The position numbers and the translations under genes were made by a program. Source: Asticcacaulis sp. ZE23SCel15 (lineage in GTDB: Bacteria; Pseudomonadota; Alphaproteobacteria; Caulobacterales; Caulobacteraceae). Taken from it: 64,000 nt of DNA. Positions 51,291-59,262 of the stretch are shown piece by piece (the first letter of the stretch is position 1; each line of letters starts with the position of its first letter). The notes below the pieces were generated by a model. That model saw only the letters and a list, made by a program, of their open reading frames with translations, made no database searches and was not told where the DNA came from. The DNA lies in assembly GCF_030505395.1 (NCBI RefSeq), contig NZ_CP130044.1, positions 2,341,001-2,405,000 of the forward strand. The letters are read 5' to 3'.

Positions 51291-51824
51291 ATGTCTCGGA
51301 TTGGTAAAAAAGCTATTGCTGTTACGAAGGGCGTGACCATCACGCTCAACGGGCAGGACATTCAGGTCAAGGGCCCCAAGGGGCAACTGGCCTGGACCGT
51401 CGTTGAAGAAATCGAAGTCAAGTATGAGGGCGACGAAATCACCGTTGCTCCGCGTGGCGATACTAAGCGTCACAAATCTATGTGGGGCCTCAGCCGCACC
51501 CTGATCGCCAATATGGTGAAGGGCGTGACTGACGGCTTCGAGCAGAACCTTGAACTGGTCGGCGTGGGTTACCGCGCCGCCATGAAGGGTACCTCGCTTG
51601 AGCTGCAGCTCGGTTTCTCGCACCCGGTCGAAGTGCCGGCGCCTACAGGCGTCACCTTCGTGGTGCCTAAGCAAACCGAAATCAAGATCCAGGGCATCGA
51701 CAAGCAAGTCGTCGGTGAACTGGCCGCCAAGATCCGCAAAATTCGTCCGCCTGAGCCTTACAAGGCCAAGGGTGTTCGTTATGCCGGCGAAAAGGTTCGC
51801 CGCAAGGAAGGCAAGAAGAAGTAA
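51291..51824 (+). CDS. rplF: 50S ribosomal protein L6
   Basis: 177 residues with two similar L6 domains. L6 lies near the factor-binding site of the 50S subunit. Family sequence includes [77 protein letters not shown] and the end KVRRKEGKK. rplR follows 3 bases after its stop. Confidence 0.98.
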   Translation: MSRIGKKAIAVTKGVTITLNGQDIQVKGPKGQLAWTVVEEIEVKYEGDEITVAPRGDTKRHKSMWGLSRTLIANMVKGVTDGFEQNLELVGVGYRAAMKGTSLELQLGFSHPVEVPAPTGVTFVVPKQTEIKIQGIDKQVVGELAAKIRKIRPPEPYKAKGVRYAGEKVRRKEGKKK

Positions 51825-51827
51825 GTC

Positions 51828-52181
51828 ATGGCTCTGTCTCCTCGTGAACAATTGGCTCGTCGCGCGCAACGTAATCGTACGCGCCTCAAGAAGCTCTCCA
51901 ACGGCCGCCCGCGTTTGTCGGTGTTCCGTTCGGATAAAAACATCTACGCTCAGATCATCGACGATCTGAAGGGCGTGACCGTGGTTGCGGCCTCGTCCCT
52001 CGAAGCGTCGACTAAGCGTGGTTCGGACGCCTCCGCCGCCACCGAAGTTGGTAAGCTGGTTGCCCAGCGCGCCATCGAAGCCGGTATCAAAGACGTTGTC
52101 TTTGATCGTGGTGGTTACATTTATCATGGCCGGGTGAAGGCGTTGGCAGATGCCGCGCGTGAAGCCGGTCTCAACTTCTAA
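51828..52181 (+). CDS. rplR: 50S ribosomal protein L18
   Basis: 117 residues. L18 binds 5S rRNA together with L5. Visible are the basic N-terminus ([17 protein letters not shown]), [20 protein letters not shown] and the C-terminal [19 protein letters not shown]. Length normal. It lies between rplF and rpsE with 3- and 11-base spacers. Confidence 0.98.
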   Translation: MALSPREQLARRAQRNRTRLKKLSNGRPRLSVFRSDKNIYAQIIDDLKGVTVVAASSLEASTKRGSDASAATEVGKLVAQRAIEAGIKDVVFDRGGYIYHGRVKALADAAREAGLNF

Positions 52182-52192
52182 GGGGTACGTTC

Positions 52193-52768
52193 ATGGCTCG
52201 TCCTAGCGAAAACCGCAATGAGCGTCGCGATCGCACCGAAGAACCTTCGGAATTCGTAGAAAAGCTCGTCGCCATCAACCGCGTCGCCGCTACTGTTAAG
52301 GGTGGTCGTCGTTTCTCGTTCGCCGCTCTGATGGTCGTTGGTGACCAAAAAGGCCGCGTTGGCTACGGTCACGGTAAGGCCCGTGAAGTGCCGGAAGCTA
52401 TCCGCAAGGCTACCGAAGAAGCCAAGAAGTCGCTCGTTCGCGTGCCGCTTCGTGAATCCCGCACCCTGCACCACGATGGCTACGGCCGTTGGGGCGCCGG
52501 TAAGATCCAGCTTCGCGCGGCCCCTCCGGGCACCGGCGTGATCGCAGGTGGTCCGATGCGTGCGGTGCTTGAAACCCTGGGCGTTTCCGACGTGGTCGGC
52601 AAGTCGCTTGGGTCTTCGAACCCTTACAACATGGTGCGCGCCACGTTTGAAGCGCTGAAGGTGCAGTCTTCGCCCCGTCAGATCGCCTCCAAGCGCGGCA
52701 AAAAGGTTGGCGACATCCTGACGCGCCGTAACGACGGCGCTTCGTCGCCGGAAGCGATTGAGGGCTAA
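52193..52768 (+). CDS. rpsE: 30S ribosomal protein S5
   Basis: 191 residues. S5 shapes the mRNA entry region and decoding fidelity. The N-terminal double-stranded RNA-binding-like domain ([22 protein letters not shown]) is followed by the C-terminal [22 protein letters not shown] segment and a tail ending [12 protein letters not shown]. The N-terminus has a charged extension of about 20 residues ([18 protein letters not shown]), usual in Alphaproteobacteria. Confidence 0.98.
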   Translation: MARPSENRNERRDRTEEPSEFVEKLVAINRVAATVKGGRRFSFAALMVVGDQKGRVGYGHGKAREVPEAIRKATEEAKKSLVRVPLRESRTLHHDGYGRWGAGKIQLRAAPPGTGVIAGGPMRAVLETLGVSDVVGKSLGSSNPYNMVRATFEALKVQSSPRQIASKRGKKVGDILTRRNDGASSPEAIEG

Positions 52769-52773
52769 TCATT

Positions 52774-52950
52774 ATGGCACAAGTCACAGTCAAGCAGACG
52801 GGTTCGCCCATCCGCCGTACCAAAGATCAGCGCGCAACACTCGCCGGTCTGGGCCTGAACAAGATGGGCCGTGTCTCCACTCTGGAAGATACGCCTTCGG
52901 TTCGCGGCATGATCGCCAAGGTGGCTCACCTGATCGAAATCGTAGACTAA
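52774..52950 (+). CDS. rpmD: 50S ribosomal protein L30
   Basis: 58 residues, starting at the ATG at 52774, 5 bases after the rpsE stop. L30 is a small non-essential 50S protein. The sequence shows [27 protein letters not shown] (split by a turn) with [23 protein letters not shown], which is diagnostic. A terminator-like hairpin directly follows it, which is unusual inside the spc block. Confidence 0.95.
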   Translation: MAQVTVKQTGSPIRRTKDQRATLAGLGLNKMGRVSTLEDTPSVRGMIAKVAHLIEIVD

Positions 52951-52954
52951 ACAA

Positions 52955-52985
52955 ATGCCCGGAGGAAACTCCGGGCATTTTGCTA
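52955..52985 (+). terminator. intrinsic terminator between rpmD and rplO
   Basis: ATGCCCGGAG, loop GAAA and CTCCGGGCAT form a perfect 10-base stem followed by TTTGCTATTT. It lies 4 bases after the rpmD stop codon, inside what is normally one operon, and probably reduces rather than abolishes transcription of rplO-secY-adk. Confidence 0.8.
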
Positions 52986-53066
52986 TTTATAGAAGCCCTG
53001 TTCCGGGTTTTAAAACATCAACGCCGAGTCCGCACCTTGCGGGCGCATTCAGATATGAGGCATAAA

Positions 53067-53549
53067 ATGACAAAATTGAACGAAATCCGCGACAACGAAG
53101 GCTCGACCAAGGGCCGTATGCGCGTAGGCCGCGGCCCTGGCTCTGGCAAGGGCAAGACCGCCGGTCGCGGTGTGAAGGGCCAGAAGTCCCGTTCGGGCGT
53201 CTCGCTGCTGGGCTTTGAAGGCGGTCAAATGCCGCTGTATATGCGTATGCCTAAGCGCGGTTTCAACAACCCGTTCGCTCTGAAATTCGCTGAAGTTAAC
53301 CTGTGGCGCCTGCAAGACGCCATCGACGCCGGTAAGATCGATGCCAAGGCTGAGATCACGGGCGCTGTGCTCAAGGCTGCTGGCGTTATCCGTCGTGAGC
53401 TTGACGGCGTGCGTCTGCTGGGCGAAGGCGAGCTGAAGTCCAAGGTTACCCTGAACGTCTATTCGGCGACCGCAGGGGCCGTGAAGGCCGTTGAAGCTGC
53501 CGGTGGCACCGTGACCCAAAAGCGTCCGGCTAAGAAGTCGGCTGAGTAA
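53067..53549 (+). CDS. rplO: 50S ribosomal protein L15
   Basis: 160 residues starting at the ATG at 53067 with GAGG 6 bases upstream; an ATG at 53055 would add four residues. L15 bridges 23S rRNA domains late in 50S assembly. Family features are [41 protein letters not shown] and [15 protein letters not shown]. The 116 bases upstream include the rpmD terminator and a candidate leader. secY follows after 158 bases. Confidence 0.97.
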   Translation: MTKLNEIRDNEGSTKGRMRVGRGPGSGKGKTAGRGVKGQKSRSGVSLLGFEGGQMPLYMRMPKRGFNNPFALKFAEVNLWRLQDAIDAGKIDAKAEITGAVLKAAGVIRRELDGVRLLGEGELKSKVTLNVYSATAGAVKAVEAAGGTVTQKRPAKKSAE

Positions 53550-53707
53550 GTTATCCACGGGTGATATAAGCCCTTGGGCTGAGGGGCGGGCGCTTTGGTG
53601 CGTGCTGCCTCTTGGCCTTTCGGTTTTGTCCGCCTATATCTGCCTGAAGGTCGTGAGTTTGTGTCATCAGATTCTTTTGGGGACTTTCTGATTTTTAAGG
53701 GTACTTG

Positions 53708-55079
53708 ATGGCATCGGCTGCTGAACAACTTGCTGCGAATATGAATTTCGGCGCCTTTGCGAAGGCGACGGAGCTTCATAAGCGTCTTCTTTTTACGCTG
53801 GGTGCGCTGATTATCTGCCGTCTGGGGACCTATGTGCCCGTTCCCGGCATTGATATGGCTGCGTTTGACCGCGCCTTTTCGGGGCAGTCTCAGGGTATTT
53901 TGGGCATGTTTAACATGTTCTCCGGCGGCGCGGTTGAGCGTATGGCCGTATTCGCCCTGAACATCATGCCGTATATTTCCGCGTCGATCATTGTGCAACT
54001 CATGGGCTCGATCTATGGCCCGTGGGAAAAGCTGCGCAAGGAAGGCGGGGAGGCGGGCCGCAAGCAGCTTAACCAGTACACCCGTTACCTGACACTGGTT
54101 CTGGCCATTGTTCAGTCGTTCTCGATCGCCGCAGGGATGCAGGCATCGGGGCTGGCGCTCAATCCGGGGCCGTTCTTCCTTATCGCGACCGTGACGACGC
54201 TGACCGGCGGCACCATGTTCCTGATGTGGCTGGGTGAGCAGATCACCGCGCGCGGCGTCGGTAACGGCTCCTCGATGATCATCTTTACCGGCATTGTCGC
54301 GGTTCTGCCGTCGACCATCGCCCAGCTTTTGGCTTTGGCCAAAGAAGGCCAGATCGCGCCGCTGGTGCTGTTGCTGGTCGTCCTGGTGCTGATTGCCACC
54401 ATCGTCTTTATCGTGTTCATGGAACGCGCCCAGCGCCGTCTGCTGGTGCAGTACCCTAAACGTCAGGTCGGCAACCGCATCATGGGCGGCGATACCTCGT
54501 TCATGCCGCTTAAGGTCAATACCGCCGGTGTTATTCCGCCGATCTTTGCCTCGTCGCTGTTGCTGCTGCCGACGACTATCCTGCAATTTGCCGGCTCCAA
54601 CCCGGATGCCATGCCGACCTGGTTGCAGTGGCTGCCGTCTCTGACGACGCAACTGACCCACGGTCAGCCGTTGTTCATGGCCATCTATGCCGCCCTGATC
54701 ATCTTCTTCTGTTTCCTGTACACCTCGCTGGTGTTCAATCCGGATGAAACGGCTGAAAACCTGCGTAAATACGGCGGCTTCCTGCCGGGTATCCGTCCGG
54801 GCAAGCGCACGGCTGAGTATCTGGATTTCGTTCTGACGCGCATTACCGTGATTGGTGCTGGCTATATCACCATCGTCTGTTTGCTGCCGGAACTGTTGAT
54901 CTCCAGCCTTGGCAACAGCTTCTACTTTGGCGGTACGTCGATACTGATCGTGGTGTCGGTGACCATGGACACGGTTGCCCAGATCCAGTCGCATCTTTTG
55001 GCCCATCAGTATGATGGCCTGATCAAAAAATCGAAAATGAAAGGCGGAGCGCCAAGAACTCCGCGGGGGAGCTCGATGA
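53708..55079 (+). CDS. secY: SecY translocon subunit, 3' end altered by one extra base
   Basis: SecY, the ten-helix protein-conducting channel. Visible are the early LGTYVPVPGIDM, FSGGAVERMAVFALNIMPYISASII, the plug-loop region, PKRQVGNRIMGGDTSFMPLKVNTAGVIPPIFASS (split by a turn), and the C-terminal QIQSHLLAHQYDGLIKKSK. As written, the frame reads through into adk with no stop. Deleting one A from GAACTC at 55056-55061 gives a normal end, GGAPRLRGGAR, stopping at the TGA 55077-55079 that overlaps the adk ATG. The corrected protein is 456 residues. The start at 53708 is chosen over an in-frame TTG at 53705. Confidence 0.92.
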
Positions 55080-55636
55080 ACCTAATACTTTTCGGGCCGC
55101 CTGCGGCCGGTAAGGGCACTCAGGCCAAGCGTCTGGTGGTGGCACGCAACATGGTGCAACTGTCGACCGGTGACATGCTGAGGGCCGCCATTGCTGCCGA
55201 AAGCGAACTGGGCCTCAAGGTCAAGGATATTCTGGCCAGCGGCGGCTATGTGGCTGATGAGATCGTCATCGCCCTGATCCGTGAGCGCCTGCCAGAGGCT
55301 GAAGCTGCCGGTGGAGCGATCTTTGATGGCTTTCCGCGCACTGTGGCCCAGGCCGAGGCGCTGGACGCGATGCTGGCCGAGCGTGGCAGCCAGATCGATA
55401 AGGTCGTGCGCCTGAATGTCGATGAAGCCGCGCTGATTGACCGGATCGAGACGCGCTTTGCCGAGCAGGGCCGTAGCGACGATAATCCCGAAGTATATAA
55501 GGAGCGTCTGGCAAAATATAATGCCGAGACCGCGCCGCTTTTGCCCTTCTATGCCGCGCAAGGCAAACTTGCTGAGGTTGAGGGCATGGGCTCAATGGAA
55601 GAGGTCGCCGCCCGTATCGAAGCGGCCCTTGCTTAA
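55076..55636 (+). CDS. adk: adenylate kinase
   Basis: 186 residues, the short-lid form typical of Alphaproteobacteria. Adk interconverts ATP, AMP and ADP. The P-loop is GPPAAGKGT at about residues 8-16, the AMP-binding segment STGDMLRAAI, then DGFPRTVAQAEAL, DRIETRFAEQGRSDDNPEV and NAETAPLLPFY. The start ATG overlaps the secY stop by ATGA in the corrected reading, so the two are coupled. The single chain spanning SecY and Adk in the raw sequence is judged an artefact. A 355-base spacer follows before rpsM. Confidence 0.95.
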   Translation: MNLILFGPPAAGKGTQAKRLVVARNMVQLSTGDMLRAAIAAESELGLKVKDILASGGYVADEIVIALIRERLPEAEAAGGAIFDGFPRTVAQAEALDAMLAERGSQIDKVVRLNVDEAALIDRIETRFAEQGRSDDNPEVYKERLAKYNAETAPLLPFYAAQGKLAEVEGMGSMEEVAARIEAALA

Positions 55637-55991
55637 CGAAATTCCTTTCAGGCTCCCTTAGAAGGCCTGAGAGACTTAAATGCCGGTTTTGAATTTTCAC
55701 CCCAAAGCCGGTTCTACAATTTAGACCAAAGATGCTGGCCCCGCTATTTCACCTCTGGGCTTAAGTCTTAGTCTGTAACTTCGCCGTCCAGATCGCTTAA
55801 GGCGTTAAACCTTAAGCTTTTGGGCAAAAAACCATTGACGGATGATGATTCCTTATTATAAGGGGTCGCTTCCGCGAAAATAACACGCGTATTCTTTTGG
55901 GCTGGCCTTTACAACAGGCACGCTTAAAGGCATACGTGTCGCCTTTCGTTTTTTGGCGCGCCGTAAGGTTGTGCCCCGAGGAGAATTAGAC
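55637..55991. other. 355-base spacer before rpsM with a good promoter
   Basis: No gene is visible. It contains a strong vegetative promoter at 55835-55862 and T-rich stretches. An L36 gene (rpmJ) is not seen here. The spacer separates the spc-type block (ending secY-adk) from the alpha-type block (rpsM-rpsK-rpoA-rplQ). Confidence 0.6.
55835..55862 (+). promoter_or_regulatory. candidate promoter of the alpha block
   Basis: TTGACG (55835-55840) and TATAAG (55857-55862) lie 16 bases apart in the correct direction, each five of six matches to the vegetative consensus. The rpsM start is 130 bases downstream, leaving room for a leader. Confidence 0.6.
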
Positions 55992-56360
55992 GTGGCCCGT
56001 ATTGCAGGCGTCAATATACCGACAAACAAGCGCGTTCTTATCGCGCTTCAATATATCCATGGCATTGGCCCGCAAAAGGCTAAGGAAATCGTGGAAAAAG
56101 TGGGCATTGAAGATGCCCGTCGTGTCAATTCGCTGTCTGACGCCGAAGTGCTGCAGATCCGTGAAACCATCGACCGTGACTATCTGGTCGAAGGTGATTT
56201 GCGTCGCGAAGTCTCGATGAACATCAAGCGCCTGATGGACCTGGCCTGCTACCGCGGCCTGCGTCACCGTAAGGGCCTCCCGGTGCGTGGCCAACGCACT
56301 CACACAAATGCGCGCACGCGCAAAGGTCCGGCGAAACCTATCGCTGGCAAGAAGAAGTAA
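55992..56360 (+). CDS. rpsM: 30S ribosomal protein S13
   Basis: 122 residues starting at the GTG at 55992, which has AGGAG 7 bases upstream and gives the family start [15 protein letters not shown]; the ATG-like upstream frame adds 13 unrelated residues. S13 lies in the 30S head and contacts P-site tRNA and S19. Family features are [43 protein letters not shown] (split by a turn) and [16 protein letters not shown]. rpsK begins 16 bases after its stop. Confidence 0.97.
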   Translation: MARIAGVNIPTNKRVLIALQYIHGIGPQKAKEIVEKVGIEDARRVNSLSDAEVLQIRETIDRDYLVEGDLRREVSMNIKRLMDLACYRGLRHRKGLPVRGQRTHTNARTRKGPAKPIAGKKK

Positions 56361-56376
56361 TCGGGACCGCTGAGCA

Positions 56377-56767
56377 ATGGCTAAGGAACCTACACGCGTT
56401 AAAAAGCGCGAACGTAAAAACATCACCTCGGGCGTGGCGCATGTCAACGCTTCGTTCAACAACACCATGATCACCATCACGGACGCGCAGGGCAATGCGA
56501 TTTCGTGGTCGTCGGCTGGCCACATGGGCTTTAAGGGTTCGCGTAAATCGACCCCTTACGCCGCTCAGGTTGCCGCTGAAGACGCAGGCCGTAAGGCTAT
56601 GGAACATGGCGTCAAGACGCTGGAAGTCAGCGTTGCCGGTCCGGGTTCGGGCCGTGAAATCGGCTCTGCGCGCCCTGCAGGCGGTGGGCTTCACGATCAC
56701 CACGATCCGTGACGTCACCCCGATCCCGCATAACGGTTGCCGTCCGCCGAAGCGTCGTCGCGTTTAA
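56377..56767 (+). CDS. rpsK: 30S ribosomal protein S11, interrupted by one extra base
   Basis: The frame from 56377 encodes S11 ([25 protein letters not shown] with a break, [38 protein letters not shown]) and then goes off family at GAAATC, 56656-56661. Deleting one A restores [27 protein letters not shown] and the end PPKRRRV at 56767. The corrected protein is 129 residues, the standard length. S11 shapes the 30S platform and E-site and is essential. It lies between rpsM and rpoA, with a hairpin at 56790 after its stop. Confidence 0.93.
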
Positions 56768-56789
56768 TTTCGTCTAATTCTATTTAACA

Positions 56790-56821
56790 GCCGCCGTTTC
56801 GTTTGATCGCGAAGCGGCGGC
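56790..56821 (+). terminator. hairpin in the rpsK-rpoA spacer
   Basis: GCCGCCGTTTCG and CGAAGCGGCGGC pair over 12 positions, one of them a T-G wobble, around TTTGATCG, followed by CTTTCCC. The T-tract is weak, so this is more likely a pause, processing or partial attenuation site between rpsK and rpoA than a full terminator. Confidence 0.5.
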
Positions 56822-56845
56822 CTTTCCCACAATTTGAGGGACGCA

Positions 56846-57862
56846 ATGATCGAAAGAAACTGGCAACAGCTAATTCGTCCCGAGAAGCCCCAGATCGAGT
56901 CCGGCGTGGATTCTACGCGCAAGATGCGTCTGGTCGCGGAACCGCTGGAGCGCGGTTTCGGGGTAACTCTCGGTAACGCTTTGAGACGTGTTCTCCTGTC
57001 TTCGTTGCAGGGTGCGGCTGTTACGGCTGTGCAGATCGATGGTGTCGTTCACGAGTTTTCATCTATCGAAGGCGTTCGTGAAGATGTCGTGGATATCATC
57101 CTCAACATCAAGCAACTGGCGCTGCGTATGCATGCCGAAGGCCCCAAGCGCATGGTGCTTCGCGCATCCGGTGCAGGCCCGGTAACGGCTGGTCAGATTG
57201 ATGTCCCGGCCGATATCGAAGTTCTGAACCCTGACCATGTCATCTGTACGCTGGACGAAGGCGCCTCTGTGCGCATGGAATTCACTGTCCAGACTGGCAA
57301 GGGCTACGTGCCGGCTGATCGTCTGCGCCCGGAAGATGCCCCGATCGGCCTGATCGCCGTCGATGCGCTTTATTCGCCGGTCAAGAAGGTCGCTTACCGC
57401 GTCGAGCCAACCCGTCAGGGCCAGTCGCTCGATTACGATAAGCTGGTGATGGAAGTTGAAACCAACGCCGCTGTGACCCCGATCGATGCTGTGGCGTTTG
57501 CCGCGCGTATCCTTCAGGACCAACTGCAAATCTTCATTACCTTTGAAGAGCCTAAGCCGGCCGTTGTCGAAGAAGGTAAGCCTGAGCTGCCATTCAACCC
57601 GGCACTGCTCAAGAAGGTCGACGAACTGGAACTTTCGGTCCGTTCGGCGAACTGCCTGAAGAACGACAACATCGTCTATATCGGTGACCTGATCCAGAAG
57701 ACGGAATCGGAAATGCTCCGTACCCCGAACTTTGGTCGTAAGTCGCTGAACGAGATCAAGGAAGTTCTGTCGTCCATGAGCCTGAACCTGGGCATGGACG
57801 TGCCGAACTGGCCGCCTGAGAACGTTGAGGATCTGGCCAAGAAGTTCGAAGACCAGATCTAG
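56846..57862 (+). CDS. rpoA: RNA polymerase alpha subunit
   Basis: 338 residues starting at the ATG at 56846 behind GAGGG; an in-frame GTG-type extension at 56834 is not used. Alpha dimers nucleate RNA polymerase assembly. The N-terminal domain has [23 protein letters not shown] (split by a turn), and the C-terminal domain that contacts activators and UP elements has [27 protein letters not shown] and [14 protein letters not shown]. Length usual for Alphaproteobacteria. A 380-base gap separates it from rplQ. Confidence 0.98.
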   Translation: MIERNWQQLIRPEKPQIESGVDSTRKMRLVAEPLERGFGVTLGNALRRVLLSSLQGAAVTAVQIDGVVHEFSSIEGVREDVVDIILNIKQLALRMHAEGPKRMVLRASGAGPVTAGQIDVPADIEVLNPDHVICTLDEGASVRMEFTVQTGKGYVPADRLRPEDAPIGLIAVDALYSPVKKVAYRVEPTRQGQSLDYDKLVMEVETNAAVTPIDAVAFAARILQDQLQIFITFEEPKPAVVEEGKPELPFNPALLKKVDELELSVRSANCLKNDNIVYIGDLIQKTESEMLRTPNFGRKSLNEIKEVLSSMSLNLGMDVPNWPPENVEDLAKKFEDQI

Positions 57863-57871
57863 AGCACTCAG

Positions 57872-57909
57872 CAAAAAGTCCTTCGGCTATCGCCTCAGTG
57901 TACTTTTTA
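57872..57909 (+). repeat. 3' hairpin element, copy 3 (after rpoA)
   Basis: AAAAAGT and ACTTTTT form the base of the stem. An apical GGC/GCC around TATC carries bulges CCTTC and TCAGTGT. It starts 9 bases after the rpoA stop codon. The GCCTCAG(x)nACTTTT string is shared with copy 1 at 9874-9888. The T-tract at its end may also allow termination. Confidence 0.5.
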
Positions 57910-57927
57910 TTGTAAGTCAAAGTTGTG

Positions 57928-57972
57928 AAAGCGGAACTCGGGGTGGCCCGTCGTTCCGCTTTCGCTTTTTTT
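57928..57972 (+). terminator. intrinsic terminator after rpoA
   Basis: AAAGCGGAAC and GTTCCGCTTT form a perfect 10-base stem enclosing a GC-rich apex (GGGGTGGCCCG) and are followed by CGCTTTTTTT. It lies 66 bases after the rpoA stop codon. Confidence 0.85.
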
Positions 57973-58002
57973 AGAAGCTGATTTTTAAATCCGCTCCTTA
58001 TC

Positions 58003-58065
58003 TCCGCCCCCGTTTACGGGGGAGGGGGACCATCAAGCCCGTAAGGGTGCAGATGGTGGAGGGGG
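58003..58065 (+). repeat. bipartite GC-rich hairpin repeat, copy C
   Basis: CCGCCCCCG, loop and CGGGGGAG form stem one. CCATC and GATGG enclose a second hairpin with GCCCGTAAGGGTGC, and the unit ends GGAGGGGGA. The layout matches copies A and B near 12.2-12.35 kb. Its presence between rpoA and rplQ shows that the element has entered a highly conserved gene cluster. Confidence 0.55.
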
Positions 58066-58242
58066 AAAAAGCTGCTTCACTTATCGGGAAAGACCAAAAC
58101 CTTGTCCCGGTAATTTCGACCCGTTTTTGGGTCGACGCTTATGACGGGCAGGGGCCATTCGGGTTTCTTAGCCTTTAGATCATGGGCTCGTTTTTGGGAG
58201 ATCGGACAGGCTGCGTGCCGCCGGTCTTTTGGAGATTTTATT

Positions 58243-58659
58243 ATGCGTCACGGTTCAGGCCACCGCAAACTCGGTCGCACCAGCGCCCACCGTACGGCAA
58301 TGTTTGCCAACATGGCTGCGTCGATCATCAAGCACGAACAGATCACCACCACCCTGCCGAAGGCCAAGGAACTGCGTCCCTTCGTCGAAAAGCTGGTGAC
58401 CCTGGCAAAGTCGGGCACCCTGCACGACCGCCGTATCGCCATTTCGCGCGTCCGTGACGTCGCTCAGGTCGGCAAGCTGTTCGAAGTGCTTGGCCCGCGT
58501 TACAAAGACCGCAACGGCGGCTACATCCGCATCATGAAGGCCGGCTTCCGCCACGGCGACAACGCAGCTATGGCGATCATCGAGTTCGTCGAGCGTGACG
58601 AAAACGAAAAGGGCAAGGATTCTGGCCCGGTGCTGTCGGTTGAGACCGAAGAGGCTTAA
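58243..58659 (+). CDS. rplQ: 50S ribosomal protein L17
   Basis: 138 residues starting at the ATG at 58243 with GGAG 8 bases upstream. L17 binds 23S rRNA near the tunnel exit. Family sequence includes [47 protein letters not shown] (split by a turn) and [28 protein letters not shown] strong terminator follows at 58686, ending the ribosomal cluster. Confidence 0.97.
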   Translation: MRHGSGHRKLGRTSAHRTAMFANMAASIIKHEQITTTLPKAKELRPFVEKLVTLAKSGTLHDRRIAISRVRDVAQVGKLFEVLGPRYKDRNGGYIRIMKAGFRHGDNAAMAIIEFVERDENEKGKDSGPVLSVETEEA

Positions 58660-58966
58660 ACCCCTTTCGTTCAAAGTAGATTTAGAAAAAGGCTTCCCGC
58701 TGTGGCGGGGAGCCTTTTTCATGTTTGCGGATGCGTAAAAATCGGGCGGGGGCACAACTGATGCCTTATGCGGCAGACATTTGCCGGTGTGCAGCGCGTG
58801 ATATTTATCACATAATTATTTATTACTGCTTAGTTAACGCGCCTGTGATCATCCTCATAAGGACTGTGACTTCCCCTGACGTGGTTTATCCCCTACGCTT
58901 CAGGTGAAGATTAAGACCACGGGGTCAGGTCTTCTACCTTACATCACCCATATTCAGGAGGTTGCT
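58660..58966. other. 307-base gap before the small peptide gene
   Basis: After the rplQ terminator the sequence is AT-rich around 58800-58850 (ATATTTATCACATAATTATTTATTAC). A leader of about 90 bases ends in a perfect AGGAGG site for the gene at 58967. No other gene is seen. The AT-rich block is the likely promoter region of the small gene. Confidence 0.4.
58686..58719 (+). terminator. intrinsic terminator of the ribosomal cluster
   Basis: AAAAAGGCTTCCCGC and GCGGGGAGCCTTTTT pair around TGTG with one wobble, followed by CATGTTT. It lies 26 bases after the rplQ stop codon. Confidence 0.9.
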
Positions 58967-59125
58967 ATGTCCAATGACGTACAAAGCCATGCGTACACCC
59001 CTGCTACAGGCGCACCGATCCTTTCGGAAGCGCTGCTGAGTGAGACCCTTTTCGGGCATGATGAACCCGCGTTTAGCGATGCGTCCAACATGGACGTTCT
59101 GGATCGCATCCGCACCTGCGACTAA
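58967..59125 (+). CDS. 52-residue small protein with a very strong ribosome site
   Basis: Starts at the ATG at 58967 with AGGAGG 6 bases upstream, the best ribosome site in the window outside the transglutaminase gene; an upstream frame from 58904 lacks one. The peptide is soluble and acidic (TPATGAPILSEALLSETLF, then GHDEPAFSDASNMDVLDRIRTCD) with a single Cys next to last, and no membrane segment. It has its own terminator at 59146. No family is recognised. The layout (short leader-like first half, compact Cys-terminated second half, strong expression signals) would fit a stress-induced small protein or a peptide precursor. The latter is speculation, as no modifying enzyme is nearby. Confidence 0.6.
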   Translation: MSNDVQSHAYTPATGAPILSEALLSETLFGHDEPAFSDASNMDVLDRIRTCD

Positions 59126-59145
59126 GCCAGCACGATAGACATATC

Positions 59146-59176
59146 AAAAGCCCCTGCGGTTGCGGGGGCTTTTTTG
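59146..59176 (+). terminator. intrinsic terminator of the small protein gene
   Basis: AAAAGCCCC and GGGGCTTTT pair around a short inner stem (TGCGGTTGCG), followed by TTTTTTG. It lies 20 bases after the stop codon. Confidence 0.88.
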
Positions 59177-59262
59177 CGGCCCGCGGCCGTCTTCCCCTTG
59201 TCACCGCTCTGACGTATCTTTTATGTAGTCTGTTGTGATCGTTGGGTTAAGCCGGGTGCTTT

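Larger units (their letters stand above)
57863..58242. other. 380-base gap between rpoA and rplQ
   Basis: rpoA and rplQ normally adjoin. This gap holds the 3' hairpin element at 57872, a clear terminator at 57928, a bipartite repeat at 58003, and the rplQ ribosome site (GGAG at 58231). rplQ therefore probably has its own promoter, which could not be recognised. Confidence 0.6.

Noticed and set aside
53708-55636. A natural SecY-adenylate kinase fusion protein
   Set aside because: It depends on one extra A inside a GAACTC that becomes GANTC on correction. Correction gives both a normal SecY end and an ATGA overlap with adk. Four other genes in the window show the same type of lesion.
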